A model generated the notes under the pieces. It saw nothing but the letters and a program-made list of their open reading frames with translations, was not told the origin of the DNA and did not search any database. This document shows positions 26,784-33,964 of a stretch of 64,000 bases of DNA, one piece after another; the first letter of the stretch is position 1; every line of letters starts with the position of its first letter. A program made the translations under genes and the position numbers. Where the stretch lies: assembly GCF_038070315.1 (NCBI RefSeq), contig NZ_JBBPCC010000015.1:124001-188000 (forward strand), given 5' to 3'. Source of the DNA: Paenibacillus_G filicis (lineage in GTDB: Bacteria; Bacillota; Bacilli; Paenibacillales; NBRC-103111).

Positions 26784-28437
26784 TTCCATAAATCCCCATG
26801 GAATTGCGGTATTCCTTAGGCGTGCAGCCGAACTTCTTCTTGAACAGCTTGGAGAAGTAGACGGTGTCCCGGTAGCCAACCTCAGGACCGATCTGATAAA
26901 TTTTCAGGGAAACATCCTGCAGCAGCTCTTTGGCTTTCTCCATCCTAAGCTGGGTCACATAATCGAGGAACGTCGTTCCTGCATGCTTCTTGAATAGGGT
27001 GCTTAGCCACTCCGGCGACAGAAAGACATGATCGGCTACGGTCTGCACGGTGATCGGCTCGGTATAATGCTCCTTGATATACTGCTCCGCTCTTTGCAGA
27101 ATTTGATTGTTCGAGTTCGAGTGACCCTGCAGTTCGGCATTCACCTGCAGAAGGTATTTGAGAAGTAGAGGCTGAAGCGCTTCCAACGTATCAAAAGCTT
27201 CGATGCTCTCCCAGAGCAGAAGCGGCTTCTTCGACCATTCATCCCGCTTCCAGCCGGCCTTCCTCGCTTCCTCGAACACCTCCAGCAGCCATTCGAACAG
27301 CCGCTGATGGAGATCGCGGATCAGCGTAATCCCCCATTCCCGTACGAGAGCCGGGAATAGCTCCACCGCCTCCTGCACGTCATGCGGTTCCCCGTGCCCC
27401 AGCAGATCGACCAACGCTTTTGGCTCCAGCAGCAGGTCCAGATCCCGGTAAGCAGGCCCGGCTTCCTGTTCCAGCTCTCTTGCGCTTTCGTCCTCGCCAT
27501 ATATTTTAGCTTGCATCAGGCTGTGGAGCGCTTCCTCATACAGCTGCGGCAGCGAGTCCAGCGAGCCCTCCCCCGTGAGAACGAAGGTAGCGCTGGCCTT
27601 CACATAAATTTTGATCCGTTCGGCCAGAAGCGCCTTGAATTCGCCAAACCAGCGGTTGAACGAAGCACGGGAGCCGGTACGCTGGCCGAAAACGACTACC
27701 CACTTGCCTCCGTCCGGAGAACGGAACCAAACGTAGCTGCCCGCCTGCTCGGCCTGCTCCATCAGCGAATGCTCGAGCACATTGCCGATGGCGAAGCCGA
27801 TTCTGTCCCGTTCCTTGACCGAGTAGCCTTGCTGCGCATAGGATTTGAGATTGTCCGCCTCGACAACCATCATCACGAGCTTGTCCGAGCCTAGCCAGAG
27901 CAAGCCGTACTGCTGAAGCCGGTTCCAGGTCGAAGGCTCAGCAACAGAGGCCATAGCCGCGCGATCGACGACCTCCTGCAGCCACTTTTCCCGCAGCTTG
28001 GGCATCGCGTCTTCCATCAGACTCAGGCTGCTTTGCCGTTTCTTCTCATCCTCTAGCAGCAGCAGAGCTTTGCGGGCCACCTGCTTCAGCTCCGTCAGAT
28101 CCACTGGCTTCAGCAAATAATCGAGTACTCCGTAATTCATCGCCTTGCGCGCATACTGAAAATCGTTATAGCCGCTTAGGATGATGACTTTTCCTTCAAA
28201 GTCCAGCTCCTCATGCAGCTTCTGAATAAACTCAAGACCCGATACCTGCTTCATCCGGATATCCGTCACGACCAGCCGGATATCGGGGAACTCTCCAATC
28301 ATCTCCAGGCCGGTGATCCCGTCATCAGCCGTAAGCACCTGCTCTACCCCTAGTTCCTGCCATATCGGATGGGCCGCTAATCCATGACGGATTTCCTTCT
28401 CGTCCTCGACAATAAGTACCTTGCTCAAAGCATTCAC
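26776..28437 (-). CDS. YesN-like AraC-type response regulator (transporter unit 1)
   Basis: The 553-residue protein has a receiver domain at the N-terminus (KVLIVEDEKEIRHGL, phospho-acceptor Asp in LVVTDIRM at about residue 58, Lys in LLKPVD at about 110), a long helical linker, and a C-terminal AraC HTH pair at about 445-545 (LSPEWLSTLFKKHAGTTFLDYV, then IGPEVGYRDTVYFSKLFKKKFGCTPKEYR). Partner of the kinase that follows with overlapping codons. In this unit the regulator gene precedes the kinase gene, the reverse of the other two units in the window. Confidence 0.93.
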   Translation of the reverse strand: MNALSKVLIVEDEKEIRHGLAAHPIWQELGVEQVLTADDGITGLEMIGEFPDIRLVVTDIRMKQVSGLEFIQKLHEELDFEGKVIILSGYNDFQYARKAMNYGVLDYLLKPVDLTELKQVARKALLLLEDEKKRQSSLSLMEDAMPKLREKWLQEVVDRAAMASVAEPSTWNRLQQYGLLWLGSDKLVMMVVEADNLKSYAQQGYSVKERDRIGFAIGNVLEHSLMEQAEQAGSYVWFRSPDGGKWVVVFGQRTGSRASFNRWFGEFKALLAERIKIYVKASATFVLTGEGSLDSLPQLYEEALHSLMQAKIYGEDESARELEQEAGPAYRDLDLLLEPKALVDLLGHGEPHDVQEAVELFPALVREWGITLIRDLHQRLFEWLLEVFEEARKAGWKRDEWSKKPLLLWESIEAFDTLEALQPLLLKYLLQVNAELQGHSNSNNQILQRAEQYIKEHYTEPITVQTVADHVFLSPEWLSTLFKKHAGTTFLDYVTQLRMEKAKELLQDVSLKIYQIGPEVGYRDTVYFSKLFKKKFGCTPKEYRNSMGIYGNE

Positions 28438-28580
28438 CTCTCAAATTCCGAATCTGGGATGTCACTGTTCGGAGGCTGATTTCGTAGTAGATGAATTCCT
28501 CATACTGGACCAAACTCCTTCTTTTAGTCAAGCTTTCGAGGAATCTCGGGTTCTTTTGAGCCAATGGAATTGACTATAAT

Positions 28581-28609
28581 TTCACTTTTGATACATATTA
28601 TAGTATAAT
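28581..28609 (+). promoter_or_regulatory. Sigma-A promoter for the sigma-like gene pair
   Basis: The -35 is TTCACT (28581-28586), the spacer is 17 bases, and the -10 is TATAAT (28604-28609). The perfect -10 and correct spacing make this a good match. A LexA-type palindrome lies immediately downstream at 28615-28626, over the expected start of transcription. Confidence 0.6.
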
Positions 28610-28614
28610 TTACG

Positions 28615-28626
28615 GAACATATGTTC
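28615..28626. promoter_or_regulatory. LexA/DinR-type SOS box
   Basis: GAACATATGTTC is a perfect palindrome and fits the Gram-positive LexA core GAAC-N4-GTTC, with the same ATAT centre as the best Bacillus sites. The flanking bases are G and T instead of the optimal C and G. It starts 5 bases after the -10 hexamer, an ideal place for repression. The SOS link is inference. Confidence 0.55.
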
Positions 28627-28697
28627 TTGTTTTGGTTGTTATTTTTCACTTAAATTTTCCCTTTTTTAAAACAAGACTATCTAAAGGGGGACCTTTC

Positions 28698-29036
28698 ATG
28701 CATGCAAGCAAAACGATTTTTGAGCATTACCAAGCCGAAATTTATAGGATTGCCTGGAGATTGCAGTACAAGGCCAAAGTTGCCAGAAAGCGTGAGATTT
28801 CCTTCACTGAAATCGAAGCGGCCCAGGCCAGCTTCACGGCTCACTGCGACAACAAACTGTTCATCCAAGAGCTGTTAAGCCAATTGCCTCCGCAAGGAAG
28901 AACCATTATACGCAAGCTCTTTATCGAGGAAAAAACAGAGGCCGAGGTGGCCAAACAACTAAACATAAGTCAGCAGGCGGTGAATAAATGGAAAAAGAAA
29001 ATGATTCAGCAATTATCCCGGATCAAGTGTTCGTAG
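28698..29036 (+). CDS. Sigma-70 region 4-like protein of a split sigma pair
   Basis: The 112-residue protein starts at the ATG with AAAGGGGG upstream. The C-terminal half (about 55-108) has a sigma region 4 helix-turn-helix: LLSQLPPQGRTIIRKLFIEEKTEAEVAKQLNISQQAVNKWKKKM. The N-terminal half (IFEHYQAEIYRIAWRLQYKAK) looks like a degenerate region 2 helix. Such short sigma-like proteins occur paired with a small helical partner, as in SigO/RsoA or the Tn916 orf7/orf8 type. The partner gene at 28988 overlaps by 49 bases. Expression is driven by the promoter at 28581 with a LexA-like box. The target genes are unknown; the DUF4127 gene behind is a candidate. Confidence 0.75.
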   Translation: MHASKTIFEHYQAEIYRIAWRLQYKAKVARKREISFTEIEAAQASFTAHCDNKLFIQELLSQLPPQGRTIIRKLFIEEKTEAEVAKQLNISQQAVNKWKKKMIQQLSRIKCS

Positions 29037-29203
29037 AGCTTTTACAAAGCACCAGAACTAATGACCCGGAAGCGACCTTGCAGCTTCTGGAGCTCTTTAA
29101 GGGGGACATTACCCGGTTAAGCCGATTTATTTTTATGCCCCAGGAAGATGCAGTCGCGCAGATTATCGTAGAATTTCTGGAATATGTGAAGCAACATGAA
29201 TAG
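28988..29203 (+). CDS. Small helical protein, HTH_16-like partner of the sigma-like protein
   Basis: The 71-residue protein has a central TNDPEATLQLLELFKGDITRLSRFIF that resembles the short helix-turn-helix family found beside orf7-type sigma factors in conjugative elements (one round of sequencing a cell's small repeat unit around A-x-x-x-DPEALxxxLxxY-x-x-x-I). It overlaps the preceding gene by 49 bases in another frame, a strong sign of co-translation in a fixed ratio. The start codon is not certain: an upstream AGGCGG is weak, and later starts are possible. No transposon genes are nearby, so this pair looks chromosomal. Confidence 0.6.
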   Translation: MEKENDSAIIPDQVFVELLQSTRTNDPEATLQLLELFKGDITRLSRFIFMPQEDAVAQIIVEFLEYVKQHE

Positions 29204-29290
29204 CCAGGTTGTAGAATTAGCCTCCCCATTACCTATATAAGCGAGGGCCGGTTCAACGGCCTAACCTCTTCCGAAAAGGAGAATACAACT

Positions 29291-30997
29291 ATGAAAAATG
29301 TACTGTACGTACCGCTGGATGATCGTCCGGTTAATCTGGATGATGTGATTATGCAGGCGAAATCAGCGGGGCTGAATTTGATTACGCCAAGCTCTGCCGA
29401 TATCCGCAACCGGATTGATTCCGTTGCGAACGCTTCGGGAACCCAACTGATCGGCACGTCCTCCCCTACGTTCGGCAACACCGCCAATATTCGTCAGTTT
29501 ATCTTGAACCAAGCAGCTTCTGTAGACGGCTTCATCATTTCCATCGATATGCTCGCTTACGGGGGATTGATCGGCAGCCGGCGTCTCCGAACAAGCGGAG
29601 GGGGAACCTACCCTAACTATGATACGGCTACAGCCAACCTGCTCGATGTCCTACGCCAGATTAAGCAATCCTATCCCAACAAGCCTGTTTATGTGTTGGA
29701 TACAATTTTGAGACTAGCCTCATCCGTATTTGTGGAGGGACTTACTCTAGACGCCTACAACGAATCCCGTAATTTCATGGGGCAGGCGCGTCAGACGTTT
29801 ACAGCCTTTAACGATATTTTGAATGGATATAATGTATCCAGCAGCGGTACTCCTTATGGAAACACGACTTACTTTAACAAGAACGAGTACTACTATACGC
29901 GGCAGCATAAGTTTAAGACGAACTACTACGTATTGGACCAGCTCGTTCGACTCGGCTATATTGATTTTGTGGCTGTAGGCGTAGACGATGCCAAAACCCA
30001 AGGCGTACAAATCAACGAAATCCGTTTCGTAGAAAACTATATCAACAACTCGCTAGGCGGCAGCGGAGGACAAAATCCCAACCGCGCGATTATTCTTCCG
30101 GACGCAGATGGCCTCGGGCACTCCCTCGTGGCGCGCATGGCTAACCAACTGTACCGCGGTGGAGCTAAGCCGAGATATGCGGTTCAATATTATGGACCTC
30201 ACGGTTCCACCATCATCAACCCGTACGAGTATATGAATGTGCACGATAATATTGTGCGGCATGTGGATATGATCGGCGGCCAGCTCGTGACCAGTTCTCC
30301 GGATGTTGAAATTATTGCGATTACGGACTCTACTCAGGTTGCCCAAGCCGTGAGCCGCATAAACACCAATGGAGCGGACCGCAGGGCAACGGTGGTGGTG
30401 GATTTTGTCGGAGCAGGCTCCTCGGATGCTACGGTAACAGAAGCGCTGCTAGGAAGCCAGAATACCGGACGGCTTCTGGGGTACAGCGGCTGGAATACAG
30501 CGGGGAACAAGATAGGGATTTCGTTAGGTATGGGGCAGGCACGTTATGCGTTTTTGGTTACGGAGACGCAAGCTTCCGCCCTAAGCGATGCGGTACGTGC
30601 GCATGGTTCGCTGCTATTTAAGCGTTTCTTGAAAGACTACTACTACAAAGCAATATCGATCAGCGAGATTCGCACTTATTCACGGGATCACAACAAATAT
30701 ACCAACCTTCCGAACAGTACGACAGATCAGAATATGCTTCTGTTTAATTCAACTGCTGATTACGAGCATTTGCTCAGCGTACTGCGCAATCGCATGCAAA
30801 CACACACGGCCACGCTTCGCGCCAAGAGTGCATTCCTGATTGGCAACGCCGCCACCGCTTACAATGTCAAGCAAATTAGCGGGTCAACTTGGACATTTGC
30901 GGGCTACAGCAGCGCCTCTTTAGATTACGGAAATCCCAATTACATCTGGGGACGTGCCTTCGAAATTACGCTGAGTCCTCTTGTTGTTCTCCAGTAA
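29291..30997 (+). CDS. DUF4127 family protein
   Basis: The 568-residue protein has the family signature at the very start, MKNVLYVPLDDRPVN, and then ISIDMLAYGGLIGSR at about residue 95, DTILRLAS at about 138, VDDAKTQGVQINEI at about 235 and ILPDADGLGHSLVARM near 270. Conserved Asp and Gly residues suggest an enzyme, but no activity is established for the family. No signal peptide or membrane segment in this copy. AAAAGGAG lies 9 bases before the ATG. It follows the sigma-like pair by 87 bases in the same direction with no terminator, so it may be in the same transcript. Codon composition is AT-richer than the flanking sugar operons. Confidence 0.88.
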   Translation: MKNVLYVPLDDRPVNLDDVIMQAKSAGLNLITPSSADIRNRIDSVANASGTQLIGTSSPTFGNTANIRQFILNQAASVDGFIISIDMLAYGGLIGSRRLRTSGGGTYPNYDTATANLLDVLRQIKQSYPNKPVYVLDTILRLASSVFVEGLTLDAYNESRNFMGQARQTFTAFNDILNGYNVSSSGTPYGNTTYFNKNEYYYTRQHKFKTNYYVLDQLVRLGYIDFVAVGVDDAKTQGVQINEIRFVENYINNSLGGSGGQNPNRAIILPDADGLGHSLVARMANQLYRGGAKPRYAVQYYGPHGSTIINPYEYMNVHDNIVRHVDMIGGQLVTSSPDVEIIAITDSTQVAQAVSRINTNGADRRATVVVDFVGAGSSDATVTEALLGSQNTGRLLGYSGWNTAGNKIGISLGMGQARYAFLVTETQASALSDAVRAHGSLLFKRFLKDYYYKAISISEIRTYSRDHNKYTNLPNSTTDQNMLLFNSTADYEHLLSVLRNRMQTHTATLRAKSAFLIGNAATAYNVKQISGSTWTFAGYSSASLDYGNPNYIWGRAFEITLSPLVVLQ

Positions 30998-31015
30998 TCC
31001 CTCTCCTAACTAAAA

Positions 31016-31041
31016 CAGCCCGTTCTCTCGAGAACGGGCTG
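31016..31041. terminator. Terminator between DUF4127 and DUF2167 genes
   Basis: A perfect 13-base palindromic stem, CAGCCCGTTCTCT with its complement, lies between two convergent genes. On the minus strand it is followed by TTTTAG. It terminates the DUF2167 gene and probably also the plus-strand transcript. Confidence 0.8.
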
Positions 31042-31065
31042 ACCCATGGATAAAGCTTCGTTCCG

Positions 31066-31959
31066 CTACACCGGCGGCGTCTGGTCTTGTTGATCCTGAG
31101 ACGGAGCTTGCGCAGGCTCCGTTTTCTTTCGGGTGAATAGCTTTTTAATAAAGGCTAGGATGACTCCGAAGAACGCAATAATGACGATGAAAAACTTTTT
31201 GCCCAGCAGAGCCAGGGTAGCCAGCAAGCCTACCTTCTTGGCTACGGCTAAGCCAGCACCGCCCAGAATCAGCGCGCTTAGCCCGTATTCCGAGACTTTA
31301 TCGGTGGACGCATCGAACTCCTCATAGCGCTGTCCAGCTTTAATCTCCAGCTTACTTAAAATTTTGTCGGTCAGTACTTTCTTGTCGGCCTCACGATGCT
31401 CGGGGTCCGAGATCAGGATCGCCGATACATAGCCTTTTCTCGTCAATAAGCGGACATTATAGTTGAGCAGCTGATCCTTGTTGTCATCCTCCGCCAGCAT
31501 AGACCAAGTCAGGTTATGCGTTTTATCGTCATAAAAGGGCTCTACATCCCAGCCGGTCACATACAGACGTTCTCCAGGCTGCTTATCCTTATTGGCTTCT
31601 TCCGTTCCTTTTTTGTAGCTTTTCAAAATACCCTTGGCATCTATTTTTTTCTTCTCTTCATCTTTAATATAACCGGATTCTTCATATTCGAAAATCACGG
31701 ACCAGGTCTGATTCTCATCCATCGGATATACGCTTCCGATCTCCCTGCCGGACGGTGCATCCCCATTTTCTTTATTCATTTTCATCGTATTCGCCGCATC
31801 CAGAAACAAAAGGGACGGGTCCAGATCCAACGTCGCAATTTGCTTCAAATCTACTTTTTTCCCGCCCTCGATCCAATTGTACTTCGTTCCCGCGGCCGAT
31901 ACTGTGCTTCCTACCAAAAGGGTTAAAGCGATCGTAATTCCAATCCAACGTGTCTTCAT
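31066..31959 (-). CDS. DUF2167 family membrane protein
   Basis: The 297-residue protein has a cleavable signal peptide (about 1-23, cut after VSAAG) and a soluble domain of the DUF2167 type: SVIFEYEESGYIKDEEKKKIDA, LYVTGWDVEPFYDDKTHNLTW, LLTRKGYVSAILI. One or two hydrophobic segments follow near 225-270 (LSALILGGAGLAVA, KFFIVIIAFFGVILAFIKKLF) and a short charged tail. Its function is unknown. GGAGGAT sits 8 bases before the ATG. Monocistronic: a terminator follows and no co-directional gene precedes within 360 bases. An inverted repeat upstream (32022-32041) could be its operator. Confidence 0.88.
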   Translation of the reverse strand: MKTRWIGITIALTLLVGSTVSAAGTKYNWIEGGKKVDLKQIATLDLDPSLLFLDAANTMKMNKENGDAPSGREIGSVYPMDENQTWSVIFEYEESGYIKDEEKKKIDAKGILKSYKKGTEEANKDKQPGERLYVTGWDVEPFYDDKTHNLTWSMLAEDDNKDQLLNYNVRLLTRKGYVSAILISDPEHREADKKVLTDKILSKLEIKAGQRYEEFDASTDKVSEYGLSALILGGAGLAVAKKVGLLATLALLGKKFFIVIIAFFGVILAFIKKLFTRKKTEPAQAPSQDQQDQTPPV

Positions 31960-32021
31960 CTGCGTGATCCTCCACTTTTTGATTATCTCATCTGATTTTC
32001 CTCTGGCCTTGCCTCATAGGA

Positions 32022-32041
32022 CTGTCGTTCTCATACGACAG
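32022..32041. promoter_or_regulatory. Inverted repeat upstream of the DUF2167 gene
   Basis: CTGTCGT and ACGACAG form perfect 7-base arms around a 6-base centre, 62 bases upstream of the DUF2167 start. There is no T run, so it is more likely an operator than a terminator. The rest of the 31960-32266 interval is AT-rich and shows no further feature. Confidence 0.4.
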
Positions 32042-32266
32042 GGTCCAATTGCCTACCCCTTCCTTTCATCAAATTGCGCCTTAATTCCCATTCCATAGAG
32101 AGTCTGTGATAGGTTATGCTGTTCAAATCCTTATTTATTTAGGACTAAAGCATCTATTACTTACCATAAATGGATAAATTTATTGATTGGCACTTTTATT
32201 ATGTCGGCCAGGCATGGACTATTTGTTAGGTTTTCATTTGTGAATATTATGTGAACGAACAAAAAA

Positions 32267-32307
32267 CAGCCCGTAAATCGCTCTATCCAGAGCAAATTTA
32301 CGGGCTG
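32267..32307 (-). terminator. Terminator of the nitroreductase gene
   Basis: Perfect 12-base arms CAGCCCGTAAAT and ATTTACGGGCTG, with inner pairing GCTCT/AGAGC, are followed on the minus strand by six T. It lies 13 bases beyond the stop codon. Confidence 0.92.
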
Positions 32308-32319
32308 CTTATCGGTCTA

Positions 32320-32997
32320 TTAATATTTATTCCACGTTAGAATTTCATCAAGAGGGAGACGCGTTTTGGGATAACTTGCTTTCACGCCTTTACCAATAGC
32401 GATGAGCATAACCGGTACATAGTTCTCCGGCACACCGAAGGCTTCCACGAACTTGTCTGCATCATAGCCCCCCATAGGTACCGTGTCATACCCTTTGGCT
32501 TTTGCCGCCAGCATCAGCTGCATCGATACCAGACCACCATCGGTCGCAGCAATTTTTAATGAACGAGTCTCAGAAAGATTCCCATAGTTCTGATGAATTC
32601 CCGCGACATATTTGGTTTTCACGTCTTCGTTCATTGCACCTAGCTTCACCAATCCGCTGTAAATACGATCGGCATTTTTGTAGGCCAGCTTATCGGCAAG
32701 CACTGCAATCACGGCCGAAGCATCAAGGACCTGCTGCTGGCTAAAAGCGATAGGGAATAATTCTTGCTTGGCAGCTTGATCTTGAATGACAAGAAATCTC
32801 CACGGTTGAAGGTTGGACGAAGACGGCGCTAGAGCCGCTGCCTCCAAAATCTCCCGAATCTCACTTTCCTCGATCTTGAAATTCGGATCGTAATGCCGAA
32901 TGGAGCTTCTTTCTCTGACTAAGTTCAGGAAATCTGCAGTCACAGCATCCTCCCTTTTCTCCGCCGTCGCACCCACTATTGTTTGTTCTTCAGCCAT
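32320..32997 (-). CDS. Nitroreductase family oxidoreductase
   Basis: The 225-residue FMN-dependent enzyme is recognised by ERSSIRHYDPNFKI (about 30-43, FMN phosphate contacts), ALAPSSSNLQPWRFLVI (about 56-72) and MQLMLAAKAKGYDTVPMGGYD (about 165-185). Family members reduce nitro groups, quinones or flavins with NAD(P)H. The ATG at 32997 has AGGAGAG 7 bases upstream. It has its own strong promoter with palindromic operators (33035-33096) and is preceded by an Rrf2 regulator gene in the same direction, so induction by electrophilic or oxidative stress through that regulator is likely. Confidence 0.92.
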   Translation of the reverse strand: MAEEQTIVGATAEKREDAVTADFLNLVRERSSIRHYDPNFKIEESEIREILEAAALAPSSSNLQPWRFLVIQDQAAKQELFPIAFSQQQVLDASAVIAVLADKLAYKNADRIYSGLVKLGAMNEDVKTKYVAGIHQNYGNLSETRSLKIAATDGGLVSMQLMLAAKAKGYDTVPMGGYDADKFVEAFGVPENYVPVMLIAIGKGVKASYPKTRLPLDEILTWNKY

Positions 32998-33034
32998 GAT
33001 GTCTCTCTCCTTTTTACTGTATATATGTTAGGAA

Positions 33035-33051
33035 CAGTTTACTCTAAACTG
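33035..33051. promoter_or_regulatory. Operator palindrome at the nitroreductase promoter
   Basis: CAGTTTA-CTC-TAAACTG is a perfect palindrome, just downstream of the -10 element. The core ACTGTTC recurs three times in the interval 33030-33105 on the minus strand, and a second looser palindrome ACAGT-N10-ACTGT spans the promoter spacer. It is the probable binding site of the neighbouring Rrf2 regulator. Confidence 0.65.
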
Positions 33052-33067
33052 ATCCTCCTACAGGAAC

Positions 33068-33096
33068 AGTATAATGCGTAACTGTATCTCCGTCAA
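33068..33096 (-). promoter_or_regulatory. Sigma-A promoter of the nitroreductase gene
   Basis: On the minus strand TTGACG (33091-33096), a 17-base spacer and TATACT (33068-33073) lie 71 bases before the ATG. The operator repeats overlap and follow it. Confidence 0.8.
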
Positions 33097-33143
33097 GAAC
33101 AGTTAACTCAACGCCAACTAGCTTTTAAACTGCTGCCGGTTAT

Positions 33144-33557
33144 TCACTTATTAAGCAGATCCGCCAAGGTTTTTTTCCTTAGTCCGTCCGTGATCCATCC
33201 TTCTATTTCGTCGCGAAGTTCTAATAAGCCACTTTCAATCGAAGGCGTCCTGCACGCTGTGTTTTCCATACAGATGAAGCCTTTCGTGAGAGGCTCGGCT
33301 TTGATGGCCTCGTAAACCTCCATCAGAGAAATATCCTTTGGATCTTTGACTAGCGTATAGCCGCCCTCCCTGCCTTCTTTCGCTTGAATGATTTCTGCCT
33401 TCACGAGATGAGTTAATATCTTTCTTAAAAAGGAAGGCCTGGATTTCATCTTCTCAGCAATTTTACCGCTAGGACAAAGTTCATTATGGTCGGCAAGGAT
33501 AAGGAGGATCTGAAGGGCTAATCCAAACCATCTTGTACTGGATATGCTGTCGGTCAT
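33144..33557 (-). CDS. Rrf2 family transcriptional regulator
   Basis: The 137-residue protein starts with a winged helix typical of Rrf2: FGLALQILLILADHNELCPSGKIAEKMKSRPSFLRKILTHL and KAKEGREGGYTLVKDPKDISLMEVYEAI (about 60-85). It contains CMENTACRTPSIESGLLEL, giving two closely spaced Cys where Fe-S or thiol-sensing relatives have two to three; redox sensing by these Cys is plausible. The ATG at 33557 has GAGGAGAG 5 bases upstream. It lies upstream of the nitroreductase with 146 bases between, and a perfect palindrome at 33595-33613 may serve autoregulation. Confidence 0.9.
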   Translation of the reverse strand: MTDSISSTRWFGLALQILLILADHNELCPSGKIAEKMKSRPSFLRKILTHLVKAEIIQAKEGREGGYTLVKDPKDISLMEVYEAIKAEPLTKGFICMENTACRTPSIESGLLELRDEIEGWITDGLRKKTLADLLNK

Positions 33558-33594
33558 TGTTCTCTCCTCGTCATTAAAAAAATAAACACCTCTA

Positions 33595-33613
33595 CAAAAA
33601 CGCAATGTTTTTG
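33595..33613. promoter_or_regulatory. Palindrome upstream of the rrf2-type gene
   Basis: CAAAAAC-GCAAT-GTTTTTG is a perfect inverted repeat 38 bases before the regulator start, suitable as an autoregulatory site. It differs from the ACTGTTC motif at the nitroreductase promoter, so it may bind another protein. The AT-rich remainder of 33614-33899 has no gene. Confidence 0.45.
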
Positions 33614-33899
33614 AAGGTGCTCCTTTCCTTACGGGCCTGCGGCCTGCAAGCTCACTTCCCATGTTAACACGATTTGATAACAATTGCACCCCTAATGCGC
33701 CGCGGCCATTCCTTCCATGAAAAAACACCGCCTTGCTTCGTGACGATATGTCGGAGCGTACTATTTCATGTAACAGCTTTTTCGAGAAAGAAAAGCTGCA
33801 TATTTTACTTCATTTCGAAAAAAATTGACTACTTCTCCTCACATTTTATGGATTATTTTCCCATGTAAAAATATTTTAAGGATCGGTCATTTCCCTTCC

Positions 33900-33928
33900 T
33901 TGTCACGGATTGCCGGGCAAGGTTTAAT
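33900..33928 (+). promoter_or_regulatory. Sigma-A promoter of the GH2 operon
   Basis: TTGTCA (33900-33905), a 17-base spacer and TTTAAT (33923-33928) each match consensus in five of six bases. It lies 36 bases before the GH2 start codon. Confidence 0.65.
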
Positions 33929-33964
33929 AAGTCCATACGATCTAAGCGAAAGGAAGTTTTCAAC

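Noticed and set aside
28698..29203. Sigma-like pair as part of a Tn916-like conjugative element
   Set aside because: No integrase, relaxase, Xis or attachment repeats are seen around it.
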